From Prostheceraeus crozeri (taxonomy: Eukaryota > Platyhelminthes > Polycladida > Euryleptidae): a stretch of 64,000 bases of DNA. Position 1 is the stretch's first letter. Each line of letters starts with the position of its first letter. The notes beneath the pieces are model-generated. The model had not been told where the DNA came from and made no database searches. It was given only the letters and a program-made list of their open reading frames with translations. The translations under genes and the position numbers were made by a program. The stretch lies in the NCBI GenBank assembly GCA_907163375.1, contig CAJQUW010016852.1, positions 372,001 to 436,000 on the forward strand. Direction: 5' to 3'. Shown here in pieces: positions 8,101-22,400 of the stretch.

Positions 8101-10002
8101 AGAATAAAGTTTTATCTGTTTGTATGTTAGAAATAGAATGAAGTTTCACCAGTTTACAAGTTAAGAATAAAGTTCTATCTGTTTATATGTTAGAAATAAA
8201 ATAAAGTTTCAATAGTTTGCAAGTTAAAAATAAAGTTTCAATAGTTTACAAGTTTTAAAATAAAGTTTAAATAGTGTGCAAGATAAAAAATAAAGTTTGA
8301 ACAGTTTACAAGCTGAAATAAAGTTTTAATAGTGTACACGTTGGAAATAAAGTTTTAATAGTTTATGTGCTTCAAAATAGAGTTATAACAGTTTATATGT
8401 TAGAAATAAAATGAAGTTTCATCAGTTTACAAGTTAAGAATAAAGTTCTATCTGTTTGTATGATAGAAATAAAACAAAGTTTCAACCGTTTACAAGTTAA
8501 AATAAAGTTTCACCAGTGTACAAGTTAGAAATAAAGTTTCAATAGTGTATATGTTAGAAATAAAGTTTTAGCTGTTTGTATATGAAAAACTAAGTTTGAA
8601 GAGTTTACAAGTTAAAAAATAAAGTTTCAATGGTGTATACGTTAGAAATAAAGTTTTAGCTGTTTGTATATCAAAATAAGGTTTCAAGAGTTTACAAGTT
8701 AGAAATAAAGTTTCAACAGTGTGCACGTTAAGAATAAAGTTTCAATAGTGTGTATGTTAAGAATAAAGTTCTATCTGTTTATATGTTAGAAATAAAAATG
8801 AAGGTTCATCAGTTTACAAGTTAAGAATAAAGTTTTATCTGTTTGTATGTTAGAAATAAAATAAAGTTTCGACCGTTAACAAGTTAAAAATAAAGTTTCA
8901 GATTAAAATAAAGTTTCAATAGTGTGTATGATGGAAATAAAGTTTAAGCGCTTTGTGCGTCAGAAATAAAGTTTCAACCGTTTACAAGTTAAAAATAAAG
9001 TTTCAACAGTGTGTACGTTAAGAAAAAAGTTCTATCTGTTTATATGTTAGAAATAAAAATAAAGGTTCACCAGTTTACAGGTTAAGAATAAAGTTTTATC
9101 TGCTTGTATGTCAGAAATGAAATAAAGTTTCACCAGTTTAAAAGTTAAGAATAAAGTTTCAATAGTGTGTATGTTAGAAATAAAGTTTCAATAGTGTGTA
9201 TGTTAAGAATAAAGTTCTATCTGTTTATATGTTAGAAATAAAAATGAAGGTTCACCAGTTTGCAAGTTAAGAATAAAGTTTTATCTGCTTGCATGTCAGA
9301 AATGAAATAAAGTTTCACCAGTTTAAAAGTTAAGAATAAAGTTTCACCAGTTTAAAAGTTAAGAATAAAGTTTCAATAGTGTGTATGTTAAGAATAAAGT
9401 TCTATCTGTTTATATGTTAGAAATAAAATGAAGTTTCAATAGTGTGTATGTTAAGAATAAAGTTCTATCTGTTTATATGTTAGAAAGAAAATAAAGGTTC
9501 ATCAGTTTACAAGTTAATAATAATAATAAAGTTTTATCTGTTTGTATGTTAGAAATAAAACATAGTTTCAACCGTTGACAAGTTAAAAATAAAGTTTCAA
9601 TAGTTTGCGAGTTAAAACTAATGTTTCAATAGTGCGTATGTTAAGAATAAAGTTTTATCTGTTTGTATGTTAGAAATAAAATGAAGCTTCGCCAGTTTAC
9701 AAGTTTAGAATAAAGTTTTATCAGCTTGTATGTTAGAAATAAAATGAAGTTTCACCAGTTTACAAATTAAAAATAAAGTTTCAATAGTGTGTACGTTAGA
9801 AATAAAGTTTCAACCGTTTACAAGTTAAAATAAAGTTTCAACAGTGTCTACGTTAGAAATAAAGTTTTATCTGTTTGTAAAGTTCGATCGTAGGATTTAC
9901 TAGTTTGCAAGTTAGACTCAGCATTCTACTAGTTGTAAATGAAAATAACGTTTCAACAGTTTACAGATTAAAATAAAGTTTCAATAGTGTGTATGATGGA
10001 AA
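5105..10002 (+). repeat. AATAAA-bearing minisatellite array, left arm
   Basis: About 4.9 kb of a ~29-bp AT-rich monomer (roughly AAATAAAGTTTCAACAGTTT followed by ACAAGTTAG) in several variants, nearly every one containing AATAAA on the plus strand. A larger period near 740 bp is visible (for example 6510 and 7250). The first ~90 bp of the array (5105-5200) match its inner edge (9905-9990), so the array has the same sequence at both limits. For transcripts coming from the TATA boxes at 2544 and 4181 the first poly(A) signals appear near 5181. Confidence 0.85.
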
Positions 10003-10400
10003 TAAAGTTTAAGCGCTTTGTGCGTTAGAAATAAAGTTTCAGCCGTTGACAAGTTAAAAATAAAGTTTCAACAGTGTATACGTTAGAAATAAAGTTTCAA
10101 CAGTTTACAAGTTGAAAAATAAAGTTTCAACAGTGTGTACGTTAGAAATAAATGAAAGTAAGAACTTCATCGTATGAGTATTCAAAGCATGTTTTGTAAA
10201 TCAAATGTGTGTAGTCCTGACATGATAGAATCGCGTTAGAAATAAAGTTTCAGCCGTTTACAAGTTAAAGATAAAGTTTCAACAGTGTGTACGTTAGAAA
10301 TAAATGAAAGTAAGAACTTCATCGTATGAGTATTCAAAACATGTTTTGTAAATCAAATGTGTGTAGTCCTGACATGATAGAATCAAGCTTGACAAACGCG
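10003..10400. other. Central spacer of the palindrome
   Basis: The inverted match ends at 10002 and resumes at 10401, so this 398 bp is the unpaired centre. It contains array monomers plus two direct copies of a 102-bp sequence (10131-10232 and 10283-10384). Each copy ends in GACATGATAGAATC, which closely matches the GACATGATAGAACC of RNA module E. Confidence 0.7.
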
Positions 10401-13400
10401 TTTCCATCATACACACTATTGAAACTTTATTTTAATCTGTAAACTGTTGAAGCGTTATTTTCATTTACAACTAGTAGAATGCTGAGTCTAACTTGCAAAC
10501 TAGTAAATCCTACGATCGAACTTTACAAACAGATAAAACTTTATTTCTAACGTAGACACTGTTGAAACTTTATTTTAACTTGTAAACGGTTGAAACTTTA
10601 TTTCTAACGTACACACTATTGAAACTTTATTTTTAATTTGTAAACTGGTGAAACTTCATTTTATTTCTAACATACAAGCTGATAAAACTTTATTCTAAAC
10701 TTGTAAACTGGCGAAGCTTCATTTTATTTCTAACATACAAACAGATAAAACTTTATTCTTAACATACGCACTATTGAAACATTAGTTTTAACTCGCAAAC
10801 TATTGAAACTTTATTTTTAACTTGTCAACGGTTGAAACTATGTTTTATTTCTAACATACAAACAGATAAAACTTTATTATTATTATTAACTTGTAAACTG
10901 ATGAACCTTCATTTTCTTTCTAATATACAAACAGATAGAACTTTATTCTTAACATACACACTATTGAAACTTTATTTTTAACGTGTTAACTATTGAAACT
11001 TTATTTTTTAACTTGTAAATCGGTGAAACTTTATTTTATTTCTAACATACAAGCAGATAGAACTTTATTCTTAACTTGTAAACTGGTGAAACTTCATTCT
11101 ATTTCTAACATATAAACAGATAGAACTTTATTCTTAACATACACACTATTGAAACTTCATTTTATTTCTAACATATAAACAGATAGAACTTCATTCTTAA
11201 CATACACACTATTGAAACTTTATTCTTAACTTTTAAACTGGTGAAACTTTATTCTTAACTTTTAAACTGGTGAAACTTTATTTCATTTCTGACATGCAAG
11301 CAGATAAAACTTTATTCTTAACTTGCAAACTGGTGAACCTTCATTTTTATTTCTAACATATAAACAGATAGAACTTTATTCTTAACATACACACTATTGA
11401 AACTTTATTTCTAACATACACACTATTGAAACTTTATTCTTAACTTTTAAACTGGTGAAACTTTATTTCATTTCTGACATACAAGCAGATAAAACTTTAT
11501 TCTTAACCTGTAAACTGGTGAACCTTTATTTTTATTTCTAACATATAAACAGATAGAACTTTTTTCTTAACGTACACACTGTTGAAACTTTATTTTTAAC
11601 TTGTAAACGGTTGAAACTTTATTTCTGACGCACAAAGCGCTTAAACTTTATTTCCATCATACACACTATTGAAACTTTATTTTAATCTGAAACTTTATTT
11701 TTAACTTGTTAACGGTCGAAACTTTATTTTATTTCTAACATACAAACAGATAAAACTTTATTCTTAACTTGTAAACTGATGAACCTTCATTTTTATTTCT
11801 AACATATAAACAGATAGAACTTTATTCTTAACATACACACTATTGAAACTTTATTCTTAACGTGCACACTGTTGAAACTTTATTTCTAACTTGTAAACTC
11901 TTGAAACCTTATTTTGATATACAAACAGCTAAAACTTTATTTCTAACGTATACACCATTGAAACTTTATTTTTTAACTTGTAAACTCTTCAAACTTAGTT
12001 TTTCATATACAAACAGCTAAAACTTTATTTCTAACATATACACTATTGAAACTTTATTTCTAACTTGTACACTGGTGAAACTTTATTTTAACTTGTAAAC
12101 GGTTGAAACTTTGTTTTATTTCTATCATACAAACAGATAGAACTTTATTCTTAACTTGTAAACTGATGAAACTTCATTTTATTTCTAACATATAAACTGT
12201 TATAACTCTATTTTGAAGCACATAAACTATTAAAACTTTATTTCCAACGTGTACACTATTAAAACTTTATTTCAGCTTGTAAACTGTTCTAACTTTATTT
12301 TTTATCTTGCACACTATTTAAACTTTATTTTAAAACTTGTAAACTATTGAAACTTTATTTTTAACTTGCAAACTATTGAAACTTTATTTTATTTCTAACA
12401 TATAAACAGATAGAACTTTATTCTTAACTTGTAAACTGGTGAAACTTCATTCTATTTCTAACATACAAACAGATAAAACTTTATTCTTAACATACACACA
12501 CTATTGAAACATTAGTTTTAACTTGTAACTCTTAAAACTTTATTTTTAACTTGTTAACGGTTGAAACTTTGTTTTATTTCTAACATACAAACAGATAGAA
12601 CTTCATTCTTAACTTGTAAACTGGTGAACCTTCATTTTATTTCTAACTTGTAAACTCTTGAAACTTTATTTTGATATACAAACAGCTAAAACTTTATTTC
12701 TAACGCATACACCATTGAAACTTAATTTCTAACTTGTAAACTCTTGAAACAGTTATAATTTTATTTTTAACTTGTAGACTGTTGAAACTTTATTTTATTT
12801 CTAACATATAAACAGATAGAACTTTATTCTTAACTTGTAAACTGGTGAAACTTCATTCTATTTCTAACATATAAACAGATAGAACTTTATTCTTAACTTA
12901 TAAACTTAAAGAGATAGAACTTTATTCGTAACTTGTAAACTGGTGAAACTTCATTCTATTTCTAACATACAAACAGATAAAACTTTATTCTTAACATACA
13001 CACACTATTGAAACATTAGTTAAACTTGTAAACTCTTAAAATTTTATTTTTAACTTGTTAACGGTTGAAACTTTGTTTTATTTCTATCAGACAAACAGAT
13101 AGAACTTTATTCTTAACTTGTAAACTGATGAAACTTCATTTTATTTCTAACATATAAACTGTTATAACTCTATTTTGAAGCACATAAACTATTAAAACTT
13201 TATTTCCAACGTGTACACTATTAAAACTTTATTTCAGCTTGTAAACTGTTCTAACTTTATTCTTAACATACATACACTATTGAAACATTAGTTTTAACTT
13301 GTAAACTCTTGAAACTTTATTTTTAACTTGTTAACGGTTGAAACTTTGTTTTATTTCTATCATAGAAACAGATAGAACTTTATTTCTAACGTACACACAA

Positions 13401-16400
13401 TTGAAACTTTATCTTATTTCTAACATACAAACAGCTGAAACGTTATTTCTAATGCACATACTATTGGAACTTTTCTTTTAACTTATAATCTGTTGAAACT
13501 TTATTTTAACTTGTAGACTGTTGAAACTTTATTTTATTTCTAACATATAAACAGATAGAACTTTATTCTTAACTTGTAAACTGGTGAAACTTCATTCTAT
13601 TTCTAATATATAAACAGATAGAACTTTATTCTTAACTTATAAACTTAAAGAGATAGAACTTTATTCGTAACTTGTAAACTGGTGAAACTTCATTCTATTT
13701 CTAACATACAAACAGATAAAACTTTATTCTTAACATACGCACACTATTGAAACATTAGTTAAACTTGTAAACTCTTAAAACTTTATTTTTAACTTGTTAA
13801 CGGTTGAAACTTTGTTTTATTTCTATCAGACAAACAGATAGAACTTTATTCTTAACTTGTAAACTGATGAAACTTCATTTTATTTCTAACATATAAACTG
13901 TTATAACTCTATTTTGAAGCACATAAACTATTAAAACTTTATTTCCAACGTGTACACTATTAAAACTTTATTTCAGCTTGTAAACTGTTCTAACTTCATT
14001 CTTAACATACATACACTATTGAAACATTAGTTTTAACTTGTAAACTCTTGAAACTTTATTTTTAACTTGTTAACGGTTGAAACTTTGTTTTATTTCTATC
14101 ATAGAAACAGATAGAACTTTATTTCTAACGTACACACAATTGAAACTTTATCTTATTTCTAACATACAAACAGCTGAAACGTTATTTCTAATGCACATAC
14201 TATTGGAACTTTTCTTTTAACTTATAATCTGTTGAAACTTTATTTTAACTTGTAGACTGTTGAAACTTTATTTTATTTCTAACATATAAACAGATAGAAC
14301 TTTATTCTTAACTTGTAAACTGGTGAAACTTCATTCTATTTCTAATATATAAACAGATAGAACTTTATTCTTAACTTATAGAACTTTATTCGTAACTTGT
14401 AAACTGGTGAAACTTCATTCTATTTCTAACATACAAACAGATAAAACTTTATTCTTAACATACACACACTATTGAAACATTAGTTAAACTTGTAAACTCT
14501 TAAAACTTTATTTTTAACTTGTTAACGGTTGAAACTTTGTTTTATTTCTATCAGACAAACAGATAGAACTTTATTCTTAACTTGTAAACTGATGAAACTT
14601 CATTTTATTTCTAACATATAAACTGTTATAACTCTATTTTGAAGCACATAAACTATTAAAACTTTATTTCCAACGTGTACACTATTAAAACTTTATTTCA
14701 GCTTGTAAACTGTTCTAACTTTATTTTTTATCTTGCACACTATTTAAACTTTATTTTAAAACTTGTAAACTATTGAAACTTTATTTTTAACTTGCAAACT
14801 ATTGAAACTTTATTTTATTTCTAACATATAAACAGATAGAACTTTATTCTTAACTTGTAAACTGGTGAAACTTCATTCTATTTCTAACATACAAACAGAT
14901 AAAACTTTATTCTTAACATACACACACTATTGAAACATTAGTTTTAACTTGTAACTCTTAAAACTTTATTTTTAACTTGTTAACGGTTGAAACTTTGTTT
15001 TATTTCTAACATACAAACAGATAGAACTTCATTCTTAACTTGTAAACTGGTGAACCTTCATTTTATTTCTAACTTGTAAACTCTTGAAACTTTATTTTGA
15101 TATACAAACAGCTAAAACTTTATTTCTAACGCATACACCATTGAAACTTAATTTCTAACTTGTAAACTCTTGAAACAGTTATAATTTTATTTTTAACTTG
15201 TAGACTGTTGAAACTTTATTTTATTTCTAACATATAAACAGATAGAACTTTATTCTTAACTTGTAAACTGGTGAAACTTCATTCTATTTCTAACATATAA
15301 ACAGATAGAACTTTATTCTTAACTTATAAAGTTAAAGAGATAGAACTTTATTCGTAACTTGTAAACTGGTGAAACTTCATTCTATTTCTAACATACAAAC
15401 AGATAAAACTTTATTCTTAACATACACACACTATTGAAACATTAGTTAAACTTGTAAACTCTTAAAATTTTATTTTTAACTTGTTAACGGTTGAAACTTT
15501 GTTTTATTTCTATCAGACAAACAGATAGAACTTTATTCTTAACTTGTAAACTGATGAAACTTCATTTTATTTCTAACATATAAACTGTTATAACTCTATT
15601 TTGAAGCACATAAACTATTAAAACTTTATTTCCAACGTGTACACTATTAAAACTTTATTTCAGCTTGTAAACTGTTCTAACTTTATTCTTAACATACATA
15701 CACTATTGAAACATTAGTTTTAACTTGTAAACTCTTGAAACTTTATTTTTAACTTGTTAACGGTTGAAACTTTGTTTTATTTCTATCATAGAAACAGATA
15801 GAACTTTATTTCTAACGTACACACAATTGAAACTTTATCTTATTTCTAACATACAAACAGCTGAAACGTTATTTCTAATGCACATACTATTGGAACTTTT
15901 CTTTTAACTTATAATCTGTTGAAACTTTATTTTAACTTGTAGACTGTTGAAACTTTATTTTATTTCTAACATATAAACAGATAGAACTTTATTCTTAACT
16001 TGTAAACTGGTGAAACTTCATTCTATTTCTAATATATAAACAGATAGAACTTTATTCTTAACTTATAAACTTAAAGAGATAGAACTTTATTCGTAACTTG
16101 TAAACTGGTGAAACTTCATTCTATTTCTAACATACAAACAGATAAAACTTTATTCTTAACATACGCACACTATTGAAACATTAGTTAAACTTGTAAACTC
16201 TTAAAACTTTATTTTTAACTTGTTAACGGTTGAAACTTTGTTTTATTTCTATCAGACAAACAGATAGAACTTTATTCTTAACTTGTAAACTGATGAAACT
16301 TCATTTTATTTCTAACATATAAACTGTTATAACTCTATTTTGAAGCACATAAACTATTAAAACTTTATTTCCAACGTGTACACTATTAAAACTTTATTTC

Positions 16401-19400
16401 AGCTTGTAAACTGTTCTAACTTCATTCTTAACATACATACACTATTGAAACATTAGTTTTAACTTGTAAACTCTTGAAACTTTATTTTTAACTTGTTAAC
16501 GGTTGAAACTTTGTTTTATTTCTATCATAGAAACAGATAGAACTTTATTTCTAACGTACACACAATTGAAACTTTATCTTATTTCTAACATACAAACAGC
16601 TGAAACGTTATTTCTAATGCACATACTATTGGAACTTTTCTTTTAACTTATAATCTGTTGAAACTTTATTTTAACTTGTAGACTGTTGAAACTTTATTTT
16701 ATTTCTAACATATAAACAGATAGAACTTTATTCTTAACTTGTAAACTGGTGAAACTTCATTCTATTTCTAATATATAAACAGATAGAACTTTATTCTTAA
16801 CTTATAAACTTAAAGAGATAGAACTTTATTCGTAACTTGTAAACTGGTGAAACTTCATTCTATTTCTAACATACAAACAGATAAAACTTTATTCTTAACA
16901 TACGCACACTATTGAAACATTAGTTAAACTTGTAAACTCTTAAAACTTTATTTTTAACTTGTTAACGGTTGAAACTTTGTTTTATTTCTATCAGACAAAC
17001 AGATAGAACTTTATTCTTAACTTGTAAACTGATGAAACTTCATTTTATTTCTAACATATAAACTGTTATAACTCTATTTTGAAGCACATAAACTATTAAA
17101 ACTTTATTTCCAACGTGTACACTATTAAAACTTTATTTCAGCTTGTAAACTGTTCTAACTTTATTTTTTATCTTGCACACTATTTAAACTTTATTTTAAA
17201 ACTTGTAAACTATTGAAACTTTATTTTTAACTTGCAAACTATTGAAACTTTATTTTATTTCTAACATATAAACAGATAGAACTTTATTCTTAACTTGTAA
17301 ACTGGTGAAACTTCATTCTATTTCTAACATACAAACAGATAAAACTTTATTCTTAACATACACACACTATTGAAACATTAGTTTTAACTTGTAACTCTTA
17401 AAACTTTATTTTTAACTTGTTAACGGTTGAAACTTTGTTTTATTTCTAACATACAAACAGATAGAACTTCATTCTTAACTTGTAAACTGGTGAACCTTCA
17501 TTTTATTTCTAACTTGTAAACTCTTGAAACTTTATTTTGATATACAAACAGCTAAAACTTTATTTCTAACGCATACACCATTGAAACTTAATTTCTAACT
17601 TGTAAACTCTTGAAACAGTTATAATTTTATTTTTAACTTGTAGACTGTTGAAACTTTATTTTATTTCTAACATATAAACAGATAGAACTTTATTCTTAAC
17701 TTGTAAACTGGTGAAACTTCATTCTATTTCTAACATATAAACAGATAGAACTTTATTCTTAACTTATAAAGTTAAAGAGATAGAACTTTATTCGTAACTT
17801 GTAAACTGGTGAAACTTCATTCTATTTCTAACATACAAACAGATAAAACTTTATTCTTAACATACACACACTATTGAAACATTAGTTAAACTTGTAAACT
17901 CTTAAAATTTTATTTTTAACTTGTTAACGGTTGAAACTTTGTTTTATTTCTATCAGACAAACAGATAGAACTTTATTCTTAACTTGTAAACTGATGAAAC
18001 TTCATTTTATTTCTAACATATAAACTGTTATAACTCTATTTTGAAGCACATAAACTATTAAAACTTTATTTCCAACGTGTACACTATTAAAACTTTATTT
18101 CAGCTTGTAAACTGTTCTAACTTTATTCTTAACATACATACACTATTGAAACATTAGTTTTAACTTGTAAACTCTTGAAACTTTATTTTTAACTTGTTAA
18201 CGGTTGAAACTTTGTTTTATTTCTATCATAGAAACAGATAGAACTTTATTTCTAACGTACACACAATTGAAACTTTATCTTATTTCTAACATACAAACAG
18301 CTGAAACGTTATTTCTAATGCACATACTATTGGAACTTTTCTTTTAACTTATAATCTGTTGAAACTTTATTTTAACTTGTAGACTGTTGAAACTTTATTT
18401 TATTTCTAACATATAAACAGATAGAACTTTATTCTTAACTTGTAAACTGGTGAAACTTCATTCTATTTCTAATATATAAACAGATAGAACTTTATTCTTA
18501 ACTTATAAACTTAAAGAGATAGAACTTTATTCGTAACTTGTAAACTGGTGAAACTTCATTCTATTTCTAACATACAAACAGATAAAACTTTATTCTTAAC
18601 ATACGCACACTATTGAAACATTAGTTAAACTTGTAAACTCTTAAAACTTTATTTTTAACTTGTTAACGGTTGAAACTTTGTTTTATTTCTATCAGACAAA
18701 CAGATAGAACTTTATTCTTAACTTGTAAACTGATGAAACTTCATTTTATTTCTAACATATAAACTGTTATAACTCTATTTTGAAGCACATAAACTATTAA
18801 AACTTTATTTCCAACGTGTACACTATTAAAACTTTATTTCAGCTTGTAAACTGTTCTAACTTCATTCTTAACATACATACACTATTGAAACATTAGTTTT
18901 AACTTGTAAACTCTTGAAACTTTATTTTTAACTTGTTAACGGTTGAAACTTTGTTTTATTTCTATCATAGAAACAGATAGAACTTTATTTCTAACGTACA
19001 CACAATTGAAACTTTATCTTATTTCTAACATACAAACAGCTGAAACGTTATTTCTAATGCACATACTATTGGAACTTTTCTTTTAACTTATAATCTGTTG
19101 AAACTTTATTTTAACTTGTAGACTGTTGAAACTTTATTTTATTTCTAACATATAAACAGATAGAACTTTATTCTTAACTTGTAAACTGGTGAAACTTCAT
19201 TCTATTTCTAACATATAAACAGATAGAACTTTATTCTTAACTTATAAAGTTAAAGAGATAGAACTTTATTCGTAACTTGTAAACTGGTGAAACTTCATTC
19301 TATTTCTAACATACAAACAGATAAAACTTTATTCTTAACATACACACACTATTGAAACATTAGTTAAACTTGTAAACTCTTAAAATTTTATTTTTAACTT

Positions 19401-22400
19401 GTTAACGGTTGAAACTTTGTTTTATTTCTATCAGACAAACAGATAGAACTTTATTCTTAACTTGTAAACTGATGAAACTTCATTTTATTTCTAACATATA
19501 AACTGTTATAACTCTATTTTGAAGCACATAAACTATTAAAACTTTATTTCCAACGTGTACACTATTAAAACTTTATTTCAGCTTGTAAACTGTTCTAACT
19601 TTATTCTTAACATACATACACTATTGAAACATTAGTTTTAACTTGTAAACTCTTGAAACTTTATTTTTAACTTGTTAACGGTTGAAACTTTGTTTTATTT
19701 CTATCATAGAAACAGATAGAACTTTATTTCTAACGTACACACAATTGAAACTTTATCTTATTTCTAACATACAAACAGCTGAAACGTTATTTCTAATGCA
19801 CATACTATTGGAACTTTTCTTTTAACTTATAATCTGTTGAAACTTTATTTTAACTTGTAGACTGTTGAAACTTTATTTTATTTCTAACATATAAACAGAT
19901 AGAACTTTATTCTTAACTTGTAAACTGGTGAAACTTCATTCTATTTCTAATATATAAACAGATAGAACTTTATTCTTAACTTATAAACTTAAAGAGATAG
20001 AACTTTATTCGTAACTTGTAAACTGGTGAAACTTCATTCTATTTCTAACATACAAACAGATAAAACTTTATTCTTAACATACGCACACTATTGAAACATT
20101 AGTTAAACTTGTAAACTCTTAAAACTTTATTTTTAACTTGTTAACGGTTGAAACTTTGTTTTATTTCTATCAGACAAACAGATAGAACTTTATTCTTAAC
20201 TTGTAAACTGATGAAACTTCATTTTATTTCTAACATATAAACTGTTATAACTCTATTTTGAAGCACATAAACTATTAAAACTTTATTTCCAACGTGTACA
20301 CTATTAAAACTTTATTTCAGCTTGTAAACTGTTCTAACTTCATTCTTAACATACATACACTATTGAAACATTAGTTTTAACTTGTAAACTCTTGAAACTT
20401 TATTTTTAACTTGTTAACGGTTGAAACTTTGTTTTATTTCTATCATAGAAACAGATAGAACTTTATTTCTAACGTACACACAATTGAAACTTTATCTTAT
20501 TTCTAACATACAAACAGCTGAAACGTTATTTCTAATGCACATACTATTGGAACTTTTCTTTTAACTTATAATCTGTTGAAACTTTATTTTAACTTGTAGA
20601 CTGTTGAAACTTTATTTTATTTCTAACATATAAACAGATAGAACTTTATTCTTAACTTGTAAACTGGTGAAACTTCATTCTATTTCTAATATATAAACAG
20701 ATAGAACTTTATTCTTAACTTATAAACTTAAAGAGATAGAACTTTATTCGTAACTTGTAAACTGGTGAAACTTCATTCTATTTCTAACATACAAACAGAT
20801 AAAACTTTATTCTTAACATACGCACACTATTGAAACATTAGTTAAACTTGTAAACTCTTAAAACTTTATTTTTAACTTGTTAACGGTTGAAACTTTGTTT
20901 TATTTCTATCAGACAAACAGATAGAACTTTATTCTTAACTTGTAAACTGATGAAACTTCATTTTATTTCTAACATATAAACTGTTATAACTCTATTTTGA
21001 AGCACATAAACTATTAAAACTTTATTTCCAACGTGTACACTATTAAAACTTTATTTCAGCTTGTAAACTGTTCTAACTTTATTTTTTATCTTGCACACTA
21101 TTTAAACTTTATTTTAAAACTTGTAAACTATTGAAACTTTATTTTTAACTTGCAAACTATTGAAACTTTATTTTATTTCTAACATATAAACAGATAGAAC
21201 TTTATTCTTAACTTGTAAACTGGTGAAACTTCATTCTATTTCTAACATACAAACAGATAAAACTTTATTCTTAACATACACACACTATTGAAACATTAGT
21301 TTTAACTTGTAACTCTTAAAACTTTATTTTTAACTTGTTAACGGTTGAAACTTTGTTTTATTTCTAACATACAAACAGATAGAACTTCATTCTTAACTTG
21401 TAAACTGGTGAACCTTCATTTTATTTCTAACTTGTAAACTCTTGAAACTTTATTTTGATATACAAACAGCTAAAACTTTATTTCTAACGCATACACCATT
21501 GAAACTTAATTTCTAACTTGTAAACTCTTGAAACAGTTATAATTTTATTTTTAACTTGTAGACTGTTGAAACTTTATTTTATTTCTAACATATAAACAGA
21601 TAGAACTTTATTCTTAACTTGTAAACTGGTGAAACTTCATTCTATTTCTAACATATAAACAGATAGAACTTTATTCTTAACTTATAAAGTTAAAGAGATA
21701 GAACTTTATTCGTAACTTGTAAACTGGTGAAACTTCATTCTATTTCTAACATACAAACAGATAAAACTTTATTCTTAACATACACACACTATTGAAACAT
21801 TAGTTAAACTTGTAAACTCTTAAAATTTTATTTTTAACTTGTTAACGGTTGAAACTTTGTTTTATTTCTATCAGACAAACAGATAGAACTTTATTCTTAA
21901 CTTGTAAACTGATGAAACTTCATTTTATTTCTAACATATAAACTGTTATAACTCTATTTTGAAGCACATAAACTATTAAAACTTTATTTCCAACGTGTAC
22001 ACTATTAAAACTTTATTTCAGCTTGTAAACTGTTCTAACTTTATTCTTAACATACATACACTATTGAAACATTAGTTTTAACTTGTAAACTCTTGAAACT
22101 TTATTTTTAACTTGTTAACGGTTGAAACTTTGTTTTATTTCTATCATAGAAACAGATAGAACTTTATTTCTAACGTACACACAATTGAAACTTTATCTTA
22201 TTTCTAACATACAAACAGCTGAAACGTTATTTCTAATGCACATACTATTGGAACTTTTCTTTTAACTTATAATCTGTTGAAACTTTATTTTAACTTGTAG
22301 ACTGTTGAAACTTTATTTTATTTCTAACATATAAACAGATAGAACTTTATTCTTAACTTGTAAACTGGTGAAACTTCATTCTATTTCTAATATATAAACA

